From positions 6,260,001-6,324,000 of the forward strand of contig NZ_AP024109.1 in assembly GCF_016591715.1 (NCBI RefSeq): DNA of 64,000 bases. Reading direction: 5' to 3'. The notes beneath the pieces are model-generated. The model worked only from the letters and a program-made list of their open reading frames with translations, did not search any database and had not been told where the DNA came from. Every line of letters starts with the position of its first letter. Position 1 is the first letter of the stretch. This stretch comes from Mesorhizobium sp. J8. GTDB lineage: Bacteria; Pseudomonadota; Alphaproteobacteria; Rhizobiales; Rhizobiaceae. Positions 39,445 through 47,553 of the stretch are shown here, piece by piece. The translations under genes were made by a program, and so were the position numbers.

Positions 39445-39975
39445 TCAGCCGCGCGCGAACGCCGTGTTCAAAAGGCTGATCTGGTCGGAAACCGGGTTGG
39501 CCCGCCGGCTGGGGGCATGCGTGTCGCTGACGACGCCGCCATAGATTTCCTCGTCCATGCGCCGCACGAGCGACTGCAGGCGCAGTGAGCGCGTCACCAG
39601 GTCCAGAAAATCCTTGGGCAGCTCGTTCCAGCCAAGCGCCTCGTCATGCGCGGACGCGGTGTCGAGGCGCACCTTGGATTTCTCCGAAGCCACCTGGTCG
39701 CGCGTCATCTCGCCGGAATTCGCCGCCCGCTGCAAGAGCAGCCAGGAGGCGACCTGCATGAGCCGCGTGGTCAGCCGCATCGATTCGGCCGCATAGAGGG
39801 TCGCCGCCGTGCGCGACAATTTCTTGGCTTCGAGCCTGCCCTTGCCATCGAGATATTCGGCAGCCTGCTCGACCAGCCCCATGCCTTCCTGGTAGAGCGG
39901 CTTGAAGGATTGGGAGAAAACCCGGCGCTCCGCCAATTTGATGGTTTTCGCGCTGCCTTTCGAAGGCTCGTTCAT
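39445..39975 (-). CDS. rcdA: DUF1465-family protein, RcdA (regulator of CtrA degradation) homologue
   Basis: 176 residues, helical. The sequence runs F-S-Q-S-F-K-P-L-Y-Q-E-G-M-G-L-V-E-Q-A-A-E-Y-L-D-G-x-G-R, then LSRTAATLYAAESMRLTTRLMQVASWLL, as in DUF1465/RcdA. In Caulobacter RcdA is an adaptor that helps deliver CtrA to the ClpXP protease. A perfect CtrA-type box lies 116 nt before the start, fitting a feedback loop. Symbol given by homology; function in this organism is inferred. Confidence 0.85.
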   Translation of the reverse strand: MNEPSKGSAKTIKLAERRVFSQSFKPLYQEGMGLVEQAAEYLDGKGRLEAKKLSRTAATLYAAESMRLTTRLMQVASWLLLQRAANSGEMTRDQVASEKSKVRLDTASAHDEALGWNELPKDFLDLVTRSLRLQSLVRRMDEEIYGGVVSDTHAPSRRANPVSDQISLLNTAFARG

Positions 39976-40090
39976 CGATACGCCCCTGCACTGCCGCCAG
40001 CCGATTCGGCAATCCTTGCCGACACGGCCGCACCCTTAAATGACTGAGGCTTGAAAATGCGCTTCGACGCCCATGAAGGCAAGCGCATGT

Positions 40091-40105
40091 TTAACAAACG
40101 GTTAA
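40091..40105. promoter_or_regulatory. CtrA-type binding site upstream of rcdA
   Basis: An exact TTAA-N7-TTAA (spacer CAAACGG) between the rcdA start and the small-RNA terminator. Binding is inferred. Confidence 0.65.
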
Positions 40106-40159
40106 CGCCGGCCGCGTTCCAGCCATCCGCCGGCGCATGGCCGCCGGCCGCGTGCGGAC

Positions 40160-40257
40160 AAAAAAAGAGCCGCGGATAAGGCGGCTCTCAGGAGTTTAAC
40201 AGGGAGGCGTCAAACAAAGTGGCTCCAACCACTCGGTAAGAATCCAGCAAAACTGGA
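40160..40257 (-). ncRNA. Candidate trans-acting small RNA of about 100 nt
   Basis: Minus-strand unit with promoter, body and terminator. The -10-like TACTAT (40268-40263) is 16 nt from TTCATT (40290-40285), which overlaps a CtrA box. Hairpin ATCCAG-TTTTG-CTGGAT (40258-40242) is followed by hairpin AGTGG-TTGGAG-CCACT (40233-40218). Then comes a single-stranded stretch with CGCCTCCCTG and ACTCCTG (anti-Shine-Dalgarno-like), and a perfect terminator GAGCCGC-N7-GCGGCTC plus T7. The layout matches alphaproteobacterial alpha-r-type sRNAs; I cannot decide which family, and an mmgR/alpha-r8 relationship is only a guess. No coding frame is convincing. Confidence 0.6.
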
Positions 40258-40282
40258 TGTGCATAGTAAACGCCCGTAAAGC

Positions 40283-40297
40283 TTAATGAACCCTTAA
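40283..40297 (-). promoter_or_regulatory. CtrA-type box at the small-RNA promoter
   Basis: An exact TTAA-N7-TTAA (minus-strand spacer GGGTTCA) overlapping the -35 region of the candidate sRNA. This is the classical position for CtrA control. Binding is inferred. Confidence 0.6.
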
Positions 40298-40531
40298 CGC
40301 GGCGGCGATTTTTTAAGCGAACGCGCTTTCCTGTGCCGGAACAGGACAACGGCTTCTCTGGCCGGGATCGTCTGAAAAACGGATTTTCGAGCGCCGGCCT
40401 TGGCGGCCGTAACATGTTGGCTGCTGCCGCGGCATCGTTCCGAAACACGCGACGCGCAAAAGCCCGCTCCTCCGAGGCGGCGCGCAGATCCGCGCCCGCT
40501 CGAAATCATACGGGATATCCGGGAGCAAACC

Positions 40532-41083
40532 ATGGATTGGTATTCGATCGTCAAATTCCTTCACGTCGTTTCGGCTGTTTTGTGGGTCGGCGGCGGCTTC
40601 GTGCTGTTCCTGCTCGGCGTGCTGGCCGAGCGTGCCGGCAACATCGAGGACAAGCTGCAGGCGATGCGCGCCAGCGGACAGCTCGGCGGCAAGTTCTTCG
40701 CGCCGATGTCGATGCTGACGCTGGTCTTCGGCCTCATCATGTGCGGCTTCTGGGTCGGCTTCGCCGAGCTCTGGATCGTCATCGGCCTCGTCGGCTATGC
40801 CACGACCTTCTCGATCGGTATGCTGATCTTCAAGCCGACCGGCGAACGCATGGGCGCCATGGTCGCCGAGCAGGGCGTCACGCCCGCCGTCCTTGCCATC
40901 GGCCAGCGTATGATGAGCTGGGCGCGTCTCGACTACGCGGTGATGCTGGTGATCATCGCCGACATGGTGCTGAAGCCCACTGTGCACGACATCGGCATCC
41001 TGGCCGGCATGGCGATGGTGGTTGCGCTGGGCGCCGCGCTCGCCTTCGGCGGCAGCCGGCAGATGGTGCCCAGCGCCGCCTGA
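40532..41083 (+). CDS. DUF2269-family integral membrane protein
   Basis: 183 residues with five or so membrane spans (first: IVKFLHVVSAVLWVGGGFVLFLL; last: IGILAGMAMVVALGAALAFGG). H-V-V-S-A-V-L-W-V-G-G-G-F is the DUF2269 opening with a conserved His. I chose the ATG at 40532, preceded by GGGAG; the longer frame crosses the sRNA promoter region. Function unknown. Its TGA stop is also the first three bases of a family A repeat. Confidence 0.82.
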   Translation: MDWYSIVKFLHVVSAVLWVGGGFVLFLLGVLAERAGNIEDKLQAMRASGQLGGKFFAPMSMLTLVFGLIMCGFWVGFAELWIVIGLVGYATTFSIGMLIFKPTGERMGAMVAEQGVTPAVLAIGQRMMSWARLDYAVMLVIIADMVLKPTVHDIGILAGMAMVVALGAALAFGGSRQMVPSAA

Positions 41084-41180
41084 GCAATTCCAGGAAGAGT
41101 GTGGGCGGTTTTCCGCCCGGAATTGCGTAAAAACAAATGGACAGGACGCTCGCCGTTTCCGTGAGACGGCGAAACTCCCT
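41082..41180 (+). repeat. Intergenic repeat family A, copy 3
   Basis: GAGCAATTCCAGGAAGAG, GGGCGGTTTTCCGCCCGGAATT, then CGCTCGCCGTTTCCGTGAGACGGCGAAACTCC. The repeat begins inside the TGA stop of the DUF2269 gene. The end hairpin (CGCCGTTTC / GAGACGGCG) keeps pairing despite changed bases. Confidence 0.88.
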
Positions 41181-41227
41181 GAACGTCGCGATTGTTCGAA
41201 GCGAAGCGTCCGATGGCCGCTTCGCTT

Positions 41228-42037
41228 CTACATCAGGCCGGCAATGCCGTCCCACAGCAGCTTGACGGCAACCACCGCGACGGTGGCGTAGGTGAACGGA
41301 TAGAAGATTTCCGGCCGCATGCGGCGCACCAGCCAGGCGCCGGCGATCGTTGACAGCGGCGCCAGCGGCATCAGGGCGGCGGAGGCGATCAGGTTGGTGG
41401 CGTCGAACTGGCCGAGCGCGAAATAAGGAACGAGCTTCAGCGCATTGGTGGCGGCAAAGAAGATCGCCGCGGTGCCCGACAGCACCTTCGGGTCGAGCCG
41501 GATCGGCAGCGCATAGACCTGGAAGGGCGGACCGCCGACATGGGCGACGAAGCTGGTGAAGCCGGCGACCGTGCCCCAGAAGGCGGCGGCGACGCGGTTC
41601 GGCTCCGCTGCATGATCGGCGCCATGGCGAAGCTGCAGGTAGACCCAACGCAGCACGAACACCAGCGCGACGGCGCCGACGATCAGCCGCACCATCTCCT
41701 CGGTGACCAAAGCCGCGGTCAGCCAGCCGAGCCCGATACCGATGACGGCGCCCGGCATCATGTCGACCAGCATCTTGCGGTCGTAGACGCCCCACCAGGT
41801 CCACACCGAGACGATGTCCATCAGGCACAGGATCGGCAGCAGGATGGCGGCTGCTTGCACCGGAGGAATGGTCAGCGCCATCAGCGGCACGCCGACGAAA
41901 CCGACCGCGCCGCCGAAGCCGCCTTTCGACAAGCCGACAAGGATCACCGCCGGAATGGCGGCGGCATAGAACCATGGATCGCTGAGCAGGCCTGACATCG
42001 GCAAGGGAAGGTTGGAGAAGGCGGGGAACCCAGCCAT
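41228..42037 (-). CDS. TauE/SafE-family sulfite/anion exporter
   Basis: About 269 residues, seven to nine membrane spans. PAVILVGLSKGGFGGAVGFVGVPLMAL is the family's N-terminal repeat, and FTSFVAHVGGPPFQVYALP the second. Members export sulfite, sulfoacetate or other anions; the substrate is not readable here. The start is uncertain: 42037 has GGAGG, though at long spacing, 41998 would also precede the first span, and 42079 is the farthest start. Confidence 0.85.
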   Translation of the reverse strand: MAGFPAFSNLPLPMSGLLSDPWFYAAAIPAVILVGLSKGGFGGAVGFVGVPLMALTIPPVQAAAILLPILCLMDIVSVWTWWGVYDRKMLVDMMPGAVIGIGLGWLTAALVTEEMVRLIVGAVALVFVLRWVYLQLRHGADHAAEPNRVAAAFWGTVAGFTSFVAHVGGPPFQVYALPIRLDPKVLSGTAAIFFAATNALKLVPYFALGQFDATNLIASAALMPLAPLSTIAGAWLVRRMRPEIFYPFTYATVAVVAVKLLWDGIAGLM

Positions 42038-42071
42038 AGCGCAGAACAGCGCCTCCGGGATAGTCATTAAT

Positions 42072-42092
42072 GCCGGCATCCGGTATGCCGGC
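42072..42092. terminator. Perfect short hairpin between TauE-like and GFA genes
   Basis: GCCGGCAT-CCGGT-ATGCCGGC, an 8-bp perfect stem just past the GFA gene and next to a repeat remnant. A terminator role is possible, but there is no T-tract. Confidence 0.4.
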
Positions 42093-42095
42093 CTG

Positions 42096-42125
42096 GCCGT
42101 TCCGTGAAACGGTGAAACGTTCTAG
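42096..42125 (-). repeat. Repeat family A remnant (hairpin half only)
   Basis: CCGTTCCGTGAAACGGTGAAACGTTCTAG matches the hairpin end of family A, without the GAGCAATTCC part. It contains the TAG stop of the GFA gene (42122-42124). Confidence 0.7.
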
Positions 42126-42520
42126 CCCTTCGTGTAGTCAGGCCCGAAACGTGTCGGCAGGCCGTCGGCGAGTTCCAGCCAAGGGAGCTTCTCCTCGAAA
42201 GCGACATGCAGCGTAGGCGCGAATTTTTCCGGCTCCGCCATCGCCGCGGCAAAGAAATGCATGACGCCGGACATGTTCTTTGAGCGGAACGAAAGCGGCG
42301 AACCGCAGCAATCGCAAAATGTTCTCTCTACGCCGGGAGAAGAGTTGAACACCTTCGGCGGTTTTCCCAGCCATCGCCATTGGCCGTCCAGGACGCCAAT
42401 GTAGGTGGTCATCGGCGCGGAACATTGCCGCCGACAGCTTTCACAATGACAGACCACGCAGGCCTGCGCCGGGCCATCGACTTCAAAAGCGATAGCGCCG
42501 CATAAGCAACGACCACGCAT
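42122..42520 (-). CDS. GFA-family (glutathione-dependent formaldehyde-activating-like) zinc protein
   Basis: 132 residues. Zinc-binding cysteines: C-L-C-G-A near the N-terminus, V-V-C-H-C-E-S-C and F-C-D-C-C-G-S-P. This is the GFA/Mss4-like fold; most members are uncharacterised despite the name. An ideal AGGAGG lies 8 nt before the ATG at 42520. Its stop codon is provided by a repeat remnant. Confidence 0.9.
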   Translation of the reverse strand: MRGRCLCGAIAFEVDGPAQACVVCHCESCRRQCSAPMTTYIGVLDGQWRWLGKPPKVFNSSPGVERTFCDCCGSPLSFRSKNMSGVMHFFAAAMAEPEKFAPTLHVAFEEKLPWLELADGLPTRFGPDYTKG

Positions 42521-42631
42521 GCGAAACCTCCTCGAGGCGGCAAGGACGGCCCAGACTAGTGCCGGCGCGCGCGGGAGTCGCCAAGAAATGCGCCGAACCG
42601 GAACCTGATCCCGACATTCGATGCTGGCGCC

Positions 42632-42665
42632 CGTTCGACACCGGCGCTCGTTCGACACCGGCGCT
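42632..42665. repeat. Perfect 17-bp tandem duplication
   Basis: CGTTCGACACCGGCGCT occurs twice head-to-tail in the gap between the GFA start and the methyltransferase stop. Probably a slippage product. Confidence 0.9.
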
Positions 42666-42692
42666 TGTGAGCGCGTGCGCGAGACGTTGACC

Positions 42693-43436
42693 TCAAGTTG
42701 GGTTCGTCGGCCGTCGCGCCTGGACCAGCAGGAACATCGGCCGCTCGAGCTCTTCGGCCAGTTCCGGCCGGGCGGCGATCTGCTCGTCCGTCGGACGGAA
42801 TTCCTCGACATGCCCGATGCTGAAGCCGGCCTTGATCAGCAAATTGAGCGTGGTGCCGATGGTGCGGTGATGCTTGACCACGCCCTTGGTGAACCAGTCG
42901 GTGGTGCGCGGTCCCTCGACCAGGTACCGGTCGACCGGCCATGTCTTCCGGCCCGCGGCGTCGATCGACCAGCCCGGGCTGGTCGGCGCCATATAGATCG
43001 GATGTTCGGTCGAGAAGACGAACGCTCCGCCGGGAACCAGGGCCTGGTGGACGGTCGCGAACAGGCGCGCGGCATCGCCGACATAGTGCAAGGCAAGCGA
43101 GCTGTAGGCGAGGTTGAAACGCGCGTTCGGCAGGCTGAGTTCGTCGAGGTCGGCGCGCCGATAGGTTATGGCATCGTCGGAGCCGGCGGCGCGTGCCCGC
43201 GCCAGCATCTTCTCCGACAGGTCGAGGCCGAGCACATCCCTGGCGCCATGCGCGCGCGCCCAGCGGCAGAACCAGCCGAAGCCGCAGCCGAGATCGACGA
43301 TGCTCGAGCCTTCGACGTCGGGCAGCATGGCGCGCAGCGCCGGCCATTCGGGGGCGCCGTCCAGGCCCTCGACCGAGCGGCTGAGACGGCTATAGCCTTC
43401 GAAGAATTCCGGACGGTCGTAGATGTTTTGCGCCAT
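42693..43436 (-). CDS. Class I SAM-dependent methyltransferase
   Basis: 247 residues. SAM-binding motif I is IVDLGCGFGWFCRWA; motif II acid is in VLGLDLSEKML; LAYSSLALHYVGD and LVPGGAFVFSTEHP complete the UbiE/Methyltransf_11 fold. The C-terminal half is larger than in UbiE and contains WSIDAAGRKTW. The substrate is unknown. Transcribed alone, divergent from the TenI-like gene. Confidence 0.88.
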   Translation of the reverse strand: MAQNIYDRPEFFEGYSRLSRSVEGLDGAPEWPALRAMLPDVEGSSIVDLGCGFGWFCRWARAHGARDVLGLDLSEKMLARARAAGSDDAITYRRADLDELSLPNARFNLAYSSLALHYVGDAARLFATVHQALVPGGAFVFSTEHPIYMAPTSPGWSIDAAGRKTWPVDRYLVEGPRTTDWFTKGVVKHHRTIGTTLNLLIKAGFSIGHVEEFRPTDEQIAARPELAEELERPMFLLVQARRPTNPT

Positions 43437-43648
43437 ATGCCTGTTCCTGCTTTTCCGGCCTATTTAGCGGACGTCTTCTCGGTTCCCAACGCCCTACCGC
43501 CGAACCCGAATCGGTGATGCAAGCTGCGATGCTGGTTAAGCATTTTGGCCTTGTCCCGCGCGGGCCGACTGTTCAAGCCGCGCCCTTTGCTCTATGCCGC
43601 AATGCAACCATGTTCGCCCGGCATAGGCGAAACCGGGATCGAAGGCCA

Positions 43649-44296
43649 ATGAACGATTTAAACCCGCCCAATCGCTGCCGCATCGTGCTGATCGCGCCGC
43701 CGCTCGTGCCGGCGGAGCAGATCTGCGCGGCCTTCGAGGGCGGCGACATCGCCTCGCTGATCCTGCCCGACAACGGCATGGACGACGCGTCCTTCCAAGG
43801 CTTCGCCGAGAGGATCGTGCCGGTCGCTCAAGCCGCCGGCATCGCCGTGATCATCGCCGGCGACAGCCGCATCGCCGGGCGCGTCCAGGCCGACGGCATC
43901 CATGTCGAAGCCAAACCCAAGGAGCTCGCCGAGACGATCGAGCGCCTTGCCGGCAAGATGATGGTCGGCGCCGGCGGCGCCAAGACCCGCGACGAGGCGC
44001 TGGAGCTCGGCGAGGAGCGGCCCGACTACATGTTCTTCGGCCGCTTCGGCTATGACAACAAGCCGGAGCCGCACCATCGCAACCTCGCCCTCGGCGAATG
44101 GTGGGCGGAGATGATCTCGATCCCCTGCATCGTCATGGGCGGCTCCGAGCTTGCATCCGTCGAGACGGTGGCCGCGACCGGCGCCGAGTTCGTGGCGCTG
44201 TCCAGCGCCGTCTTTGCCGACGGCCGCGACCCGCGCGCCGCGATCGCCGCCGCCAATGCGCTGCTCGATGAAACCGCGCCGCGCTTCGAGGACTGA
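43649..44296 (+). CDS. Thiamine-phosphate-synthase/TenI-like protein, divergent
   Basis: 215 residues of the ThiE/TenI TIM-barrel fold: CRIVLIAPPLVPAEQI, I-I-A-G-D-S-R-I-A-G-R-V-Q-A-D-G-I-H-V, then V-G-A-G-G-A-K-T-R-D-E-A and P-C-I-V-M-G-G. The Q-L-R-x-K pyrophosphate motif and the P-T-x-T-K loop of true ThiE are replaced (SLILPDNGMDD; FGYDNKPEPHH). It may therefore be a TenI-like or altered-function member. I chose the ATG at 43649; 43514 is the far alternative. The stop overlaps a TGACATG junction with the next gene. Confidence 0.8.
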   Translation: MNDLNPPNRCRIVLIAPPLVPAEQICAAFEGGDIASLILPDNGMDDASFQGFAERIVPVAQAAGIAVIIAGDSRIAGRVQADGIHVEAKPKELAETIERLAGKMMVGAGGAKTRDEALELGEERPDYMFFGRFGYDNKPEPHHRNLALGEWWAEMISIPCIVMGGSELASVETVAATGAEFVALSSAVFADGRDPRAAIAAANALLDETAPRFED

Positions 44297-44297
44297 C

Positions 44298-45452
44298 ATG
44301 CGCCTGTGTGGCCCCTGCCTGGTGGTCCTGGCCGGCTTGTTCGCGCAGACCGCGACGGCGGCCGAAACCGTCCCGCTGCCGCAGCCGCGTCCGGAGACGA
44401 GCGCGCCGGACAAAAGCGCACCCGACGCCGCCAAGCCGGATGCAGGCGCGGGCACGCCGGATACCGGCAAACCGGAAACGGCCACGCCGGACGCCGGCGC
44501 GCCGGATCCGAGCAGGTTCGGCGGCAGTCCACATATCGACAAGCCGATCCAGAACACCTTGCCGCAGCCGGCCACCATGACGCCGCCATCGGCCGATACC
44601 ATCAATCCCGACCGCTTCGGCGCCAAGCAGCCGGACGCCGCCTACGGCGCCTTCCAGCGCGGCCTTTACAAGACCGCCTACAACCTCGCCATGGAGCGCG
44701 CCAAGAACGGCGATCCGGCGGCCGAGACGCTGGTCGCCGAAATCCTGTCGCGCGGATTGGGTGTGCCGCTCAATCCGGCCGAGGCCGCGAAATGGTATGC
44801 GCTGGCGGCCGAACAGGGCGTGCCGGAAGCACAGTTCCAATATGCGCTAATGCTATTGGACGGCCGGTATGTGAAGAAGGACGAAAAGGGCGCCTTCGCG
44901 CTGATGCAGGCCTCGGCCGAGGCCGGCAACCGGCTTGCGCAGTTCAACTTCGCCCAGTTGCTCGTCCAGCAGGATCCCGGCGATGCCGGCCTTGCGAAGG
45001 CCGCCGTCTACTATGAGCGCGCGGCCGCCACCGGCCTCGCCGATGCGCAATATGCGATGGCGCAGCTCTATGCCAACGGCGCCGGCGGCAAGCCGCATGA
45101 CGACGCCCAGGCGCGCATGCTGCTGGCGCAGGCAGCGCGACAGAACTACGACACAGCGCAGATCGACCTCGCCACCTGGATGATCGAGGGACGCGGCGGC
45201 GGGCGCGACCTGAAATCGGGCTTTGCCTGGATGAAGCGGGCTGCGCAAGGCGGCAATGTCGCGGCCCAGAACCGCCTCGCCAAGCTCTATATGGGCGGCA
45301 TCGGCACCGACCCGGACCTGATCCTCGCGGGCGCCTGGTACATCGTCGCCCGCCGCGCCGGGCTGATCGACCCGCGGATGGACGATTTCCTGCAAGGCCT
45401 CGACGATGATCAGACCAAGCAGGCGCTGCAGAAGGCAAATCGCCTGCCATAG
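44298..45452 (+). CDS. Secreted Sel1-repeat protein
   Basis: 384 residues. A signal peptide (about 1-21, ends T-A-T-A-A) is followed by a Pro/Asp/Ala-rich linker with repeated A-P-D-A/T-P-D units (about 30-75). Then come six or so Sel1 repeats (AYGAFQRGLYKTAYNLAMERA..., AAKWYALAAEQGVPEAQFQYALMLLDG, ... AAQNRLAKLYMGGIG). Its start is one base after the TenI-like stop, so the two are probably co-expressed. It is probably a periplasmic scaffold; the partner is unknown. Confidence 0.9.
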   Translation: MRLCGPCLVVLAGLFAQTATAAETVPLPQPRPETSAPDKSAPDAAKPDAGAGTPDTGKPETATPDAGAPDPSRFGGSPHIDKPIQNTLPQPATMTPPSADTINPDRFGAKQPDAAYGAFQRGLYKTAYNLAMERAKNGDPAAETLVAEILSRGLGVPLNPAEAAKWYALAAEQGVPEAQFQYALMLLDGRYVKKDEKGAFALMQASAEAGNRLAQFNFAQLLVQQDPGDAGLAKAAVYYERAAATGLADAQYAMAQLYANGAGGKPHDDAQARMLLAQAARQNYDTAQIDLATWMIEGRGGGRDLKSGFAWMKRAAQGGNVAAQNRLAKLYMGGIGTDPDLILAGAWYIVARRAGLIDPRMDDFLQGLDDDQTKQALQKANRLP

Positions 45453-45461
45453 CCCTCCTCC

Positions 45462-46478
45462 TCACCGCATGTGATCGAGCACGACCTTGCCGAAGGGCGA
45501 GCCATGCTCGAGGTAGCGAAGCGCCGATACGGCCTCGTGCCAGGCAAACACCTTGTCGATCACCGGACGCAGGCCGTTGACGGCAATCGCCCGGTTCATT
45601 GCCTCGAAGGACTGGCGCGACCCGACCGGAATGCCGCGCGCCGTGACCTGGCGCCGGAAGATGTCGAGCGGATTGACCAATCCGTCGCTGCCGCCGAGAT
45701 AGCCGATGACGTTGATCTGTGCGCCGCGCGCCGCCGCCTTGAGCGACTGCGCAAAGCTTTGCGGCCCGCCGACTTCAACGATGTGGTCGGCGCCGCGTCC
45801 GTCCGTCAACGCCAGCACGGCCTCCGCCCAGTCCGGATTGTCGCGGTAGTTCACGCCCTCATGCGCGCCGAGCTCCTTTGCCCGGTCAAGCTTTTCATCG
45901 CTGCTCGACGTGACGATCACGCGCGCTCCGGCGGTCCTTGCGAACTGCAGCGCAAACAGCGACACCCCGCCGGTGCCGAGCGTGAGAACTGTTTCCCCTG
46001 GCATCAACTTGCCTTCGGTGAACAACGCGTGCCAGGCAGTCACGCCCGCGCAGGCCAGCGTTGCCGCCTCCAGGTCGCTGAGATGGGCTGGCGCTAGCAC
46101 CGCCGCCTGCTCGTCAAGCAGCGCATACTCGCTGAGCATGCCGTCGGTCGGGCCGCCGCGCTGATAGGACGCCTCGGCCATGACGAAGCCGCCGGCCACC
46201 CAGCGTTGCCAGAACGTGCCGCAGACACGGTCGCCGGCCTTGAACCGGCTGACCTCCGCGCCGACAGCCACGACTTCGCCGACGCCGTCGGAAAGCGGCA
46301 CGAGGGGCAGGGCGAATTTCGTGTGATAGCTGCCGCGGGCGATTTCGACATCGCGGTAATTGAGCGCGCTTGCCTTCACCTTGATGAGGATTTGCTGCCG
46401 GCCCGGCACCGGCGTCGGCCGGTCCACCATCCTCAGGCTTTCAATGCCGCCGGGAGCTTGCAATTCGATCGTGCGCAT
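45462..46478 (-). CDS. Zinc-independent quinone-oxidoreductase/alcohol-dehydrogenase family protein
   Basis: 338 residues of the medium-chain dehydrogenase fold. The GroES-like N-terminal half (LNYRDVEIARGSYH, LPLVPLSDGVGEVVAVG) is followed by the Rossmann motif VLTLGTGGVSLFALQFA. It lacks the structural-zinc cysteine cluster, so it is closer to quinone oxidoreductases. The substrate is unknown. Divergent from a LysR regulator with about 100 nt between, the usual regulator/target layout. Confidence 0.88.
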   Translation of the reverse strand: MRTIELQAPGGIESLRMVDRPTPVPGRQQILIKVKASALNYRDVEIARGSYHTKFALPLVPLSDGVGEVVAVGAEVSRFKAGDRVCGTFWQRWVAGGFVMAEASYQRGGPTDGMLSEYALLDEQAAVLAPAHLSDLEAATLACAGVTAWHALFTEGKLMPGETVLTLGTGGVSLFALQFARTAGARVIVTSSSDEKLDRAKELGAHEGVNYRDNPDWAEAVLALTDGRGADHIVEVGGPQSFAQSLKAAARGAQINVIGYLGGSDGLVNPLDIFRRQVTARGIPVGSRQSFEAMNRAIAVNGLRPVIDKVFAWHEAVSALRYLEHGSPFGKVVLDHMR

Positions 46479-46545
46479 CTGGTTTTCCTTCGACTGACCG
46501 TGTCGGAGGCAAAATCGCTTGCGCCGGACCAGATTTCAAATTCAT

Positions 46546-46564
46546 AATAATCAGCATGTTTATG
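46546..46564. promoter_or_regulatory. Possible LysR operator in the divergent gap
   Basis: An A+T-rich imperfect dyad ATAA-N9-TTAT lies in the 102-nt region shared by the LysR gene and the oxidoreductase. It fits a LysR-type site only loosely. Confidence 0.3.
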
Positions 46565-46580
46565 CCTTAGACACATTATC

Positions 46581-47438
46581 ATGCTTGAGGAACTGCGCAC
46601 CCTTGTCCTCTTCGCCGAGGAGGGCTCGATCCAGAAAGTCGCGCGGCGTCTGCCGCTGACGCAGCCTGCCGTAACCAGGCAGGTTCAGCGGCTGGAGGAT
46701 ATGCTCGGCACGACGCTGCTCGACCGGCGGCAAAAGCCGCCGCGGTTGACGGCGGCGGGGTTGGAGGTTCTGGCGCGCGCCAGGGACATTCTCGCCTCAG
46801 TCGAGGCTCTGAAGTCTTATGCGGCTGAAGCCGAACCGCGAGGCGTACTACGCCTTGGCCTGGCGCATGGGTTGACCGACTCCGGCGTGGCCAACGCCAT
46901 TGCCGGCGCCGCGGCGGCATTCTCTAAAGTCTCGCTGCGTTTGCGAACCGCCTGGAGCTCGGAACTCGTCGATCAGTTCGACAATGGTCAACTCGACATG
47001 GCGATCGTTCTGAGGCCTTTCGAGGAGCCAGGCACGCTCGGCATCGAGCGCCTCTGCATCGTCGCGCGGGCCGGCGGCATGGAGCATCATCTCGGAGCCG
47101 AGGCGCCGATGCCCTGGGTGCTAAGCCCCGAACCTTGCGACGCGCGCCAAAGACTGTTGTCCGCGATGGGCGACCAGCGGCACCGGCTTGTCGTGGCCGC
47201 GGAAATTCAGGACCCTGCAATGCAGATGGAATGGGTTCGTCGCGGACATGGCCTCGGCCTGATGCCCTCGCGGCTGGCTGCGCGGGGGATTCCCGATGGC
47301 CTCGCGCTTGTCGACGCGGGCGATCTCGACCTTTCCATGCGGGTCGTGGCGCTCCGATCCCCGCATCTCAACGCCCTGGCGAAGGTGGCGGAGGCCATCG
47401 CTCGGGCCGTCGGCAAGGCGATCACGGTCGATATCTGA
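46581..47438 (+). CDS. LysR-family transcriptional regulator
   Basis: 285 residues. The N-terminal winged helix ([35 protein letters not shown], about residues 5-40) is standard for LysR. The effector domain begins at about 88 ([20 protein letters not shown]). It probably controls the divergent oxidoreductase gene. The effector is unknown. Confidence 0.92.
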   Translation: MLEELRTLVLFAEEGSIQKVARRLPLTQPAVTRQVQRLEDMLGTTLLDRRQKPPRLTAAGLEVLARARDILASVEALKSYAAEAEPRGVLRLGLAHGLTDSGVANAIAGAAAAFSKVSLRLRTAWSSELVDQFDNGQLDMAIVLRPFEEPGTLGIERLCIVARAGGMEHHLGAEAPMPWVLSPEPCDARQRLLSAMGDQRHRLVVAAEIQDPAMQMEWVRRGHGLGLMPSRLAARGIPDGLALVDAGDLDLSMRVVALRSPHLNALAKVAEAIARAVGKAITVDI

Positions 47439-47553
47439 CGCCGGCGCGCCGACGCAGCCATCCCTCCCTCCCTTGCCACTATGCGCGATTTGTGGTCTTG
47501 GAAGCGCCAAAGCGCGGCGGGCGCGTGAAAAATCTCATTCGGATCAGTTTATC

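Noticed and set aside
40188..40448. An 86-codon frame across the small-RNA region
   Set aside because: It runs through the -10/-35 region and the sRNA hairpins; the transcription signals are much stronger than the coding signal.
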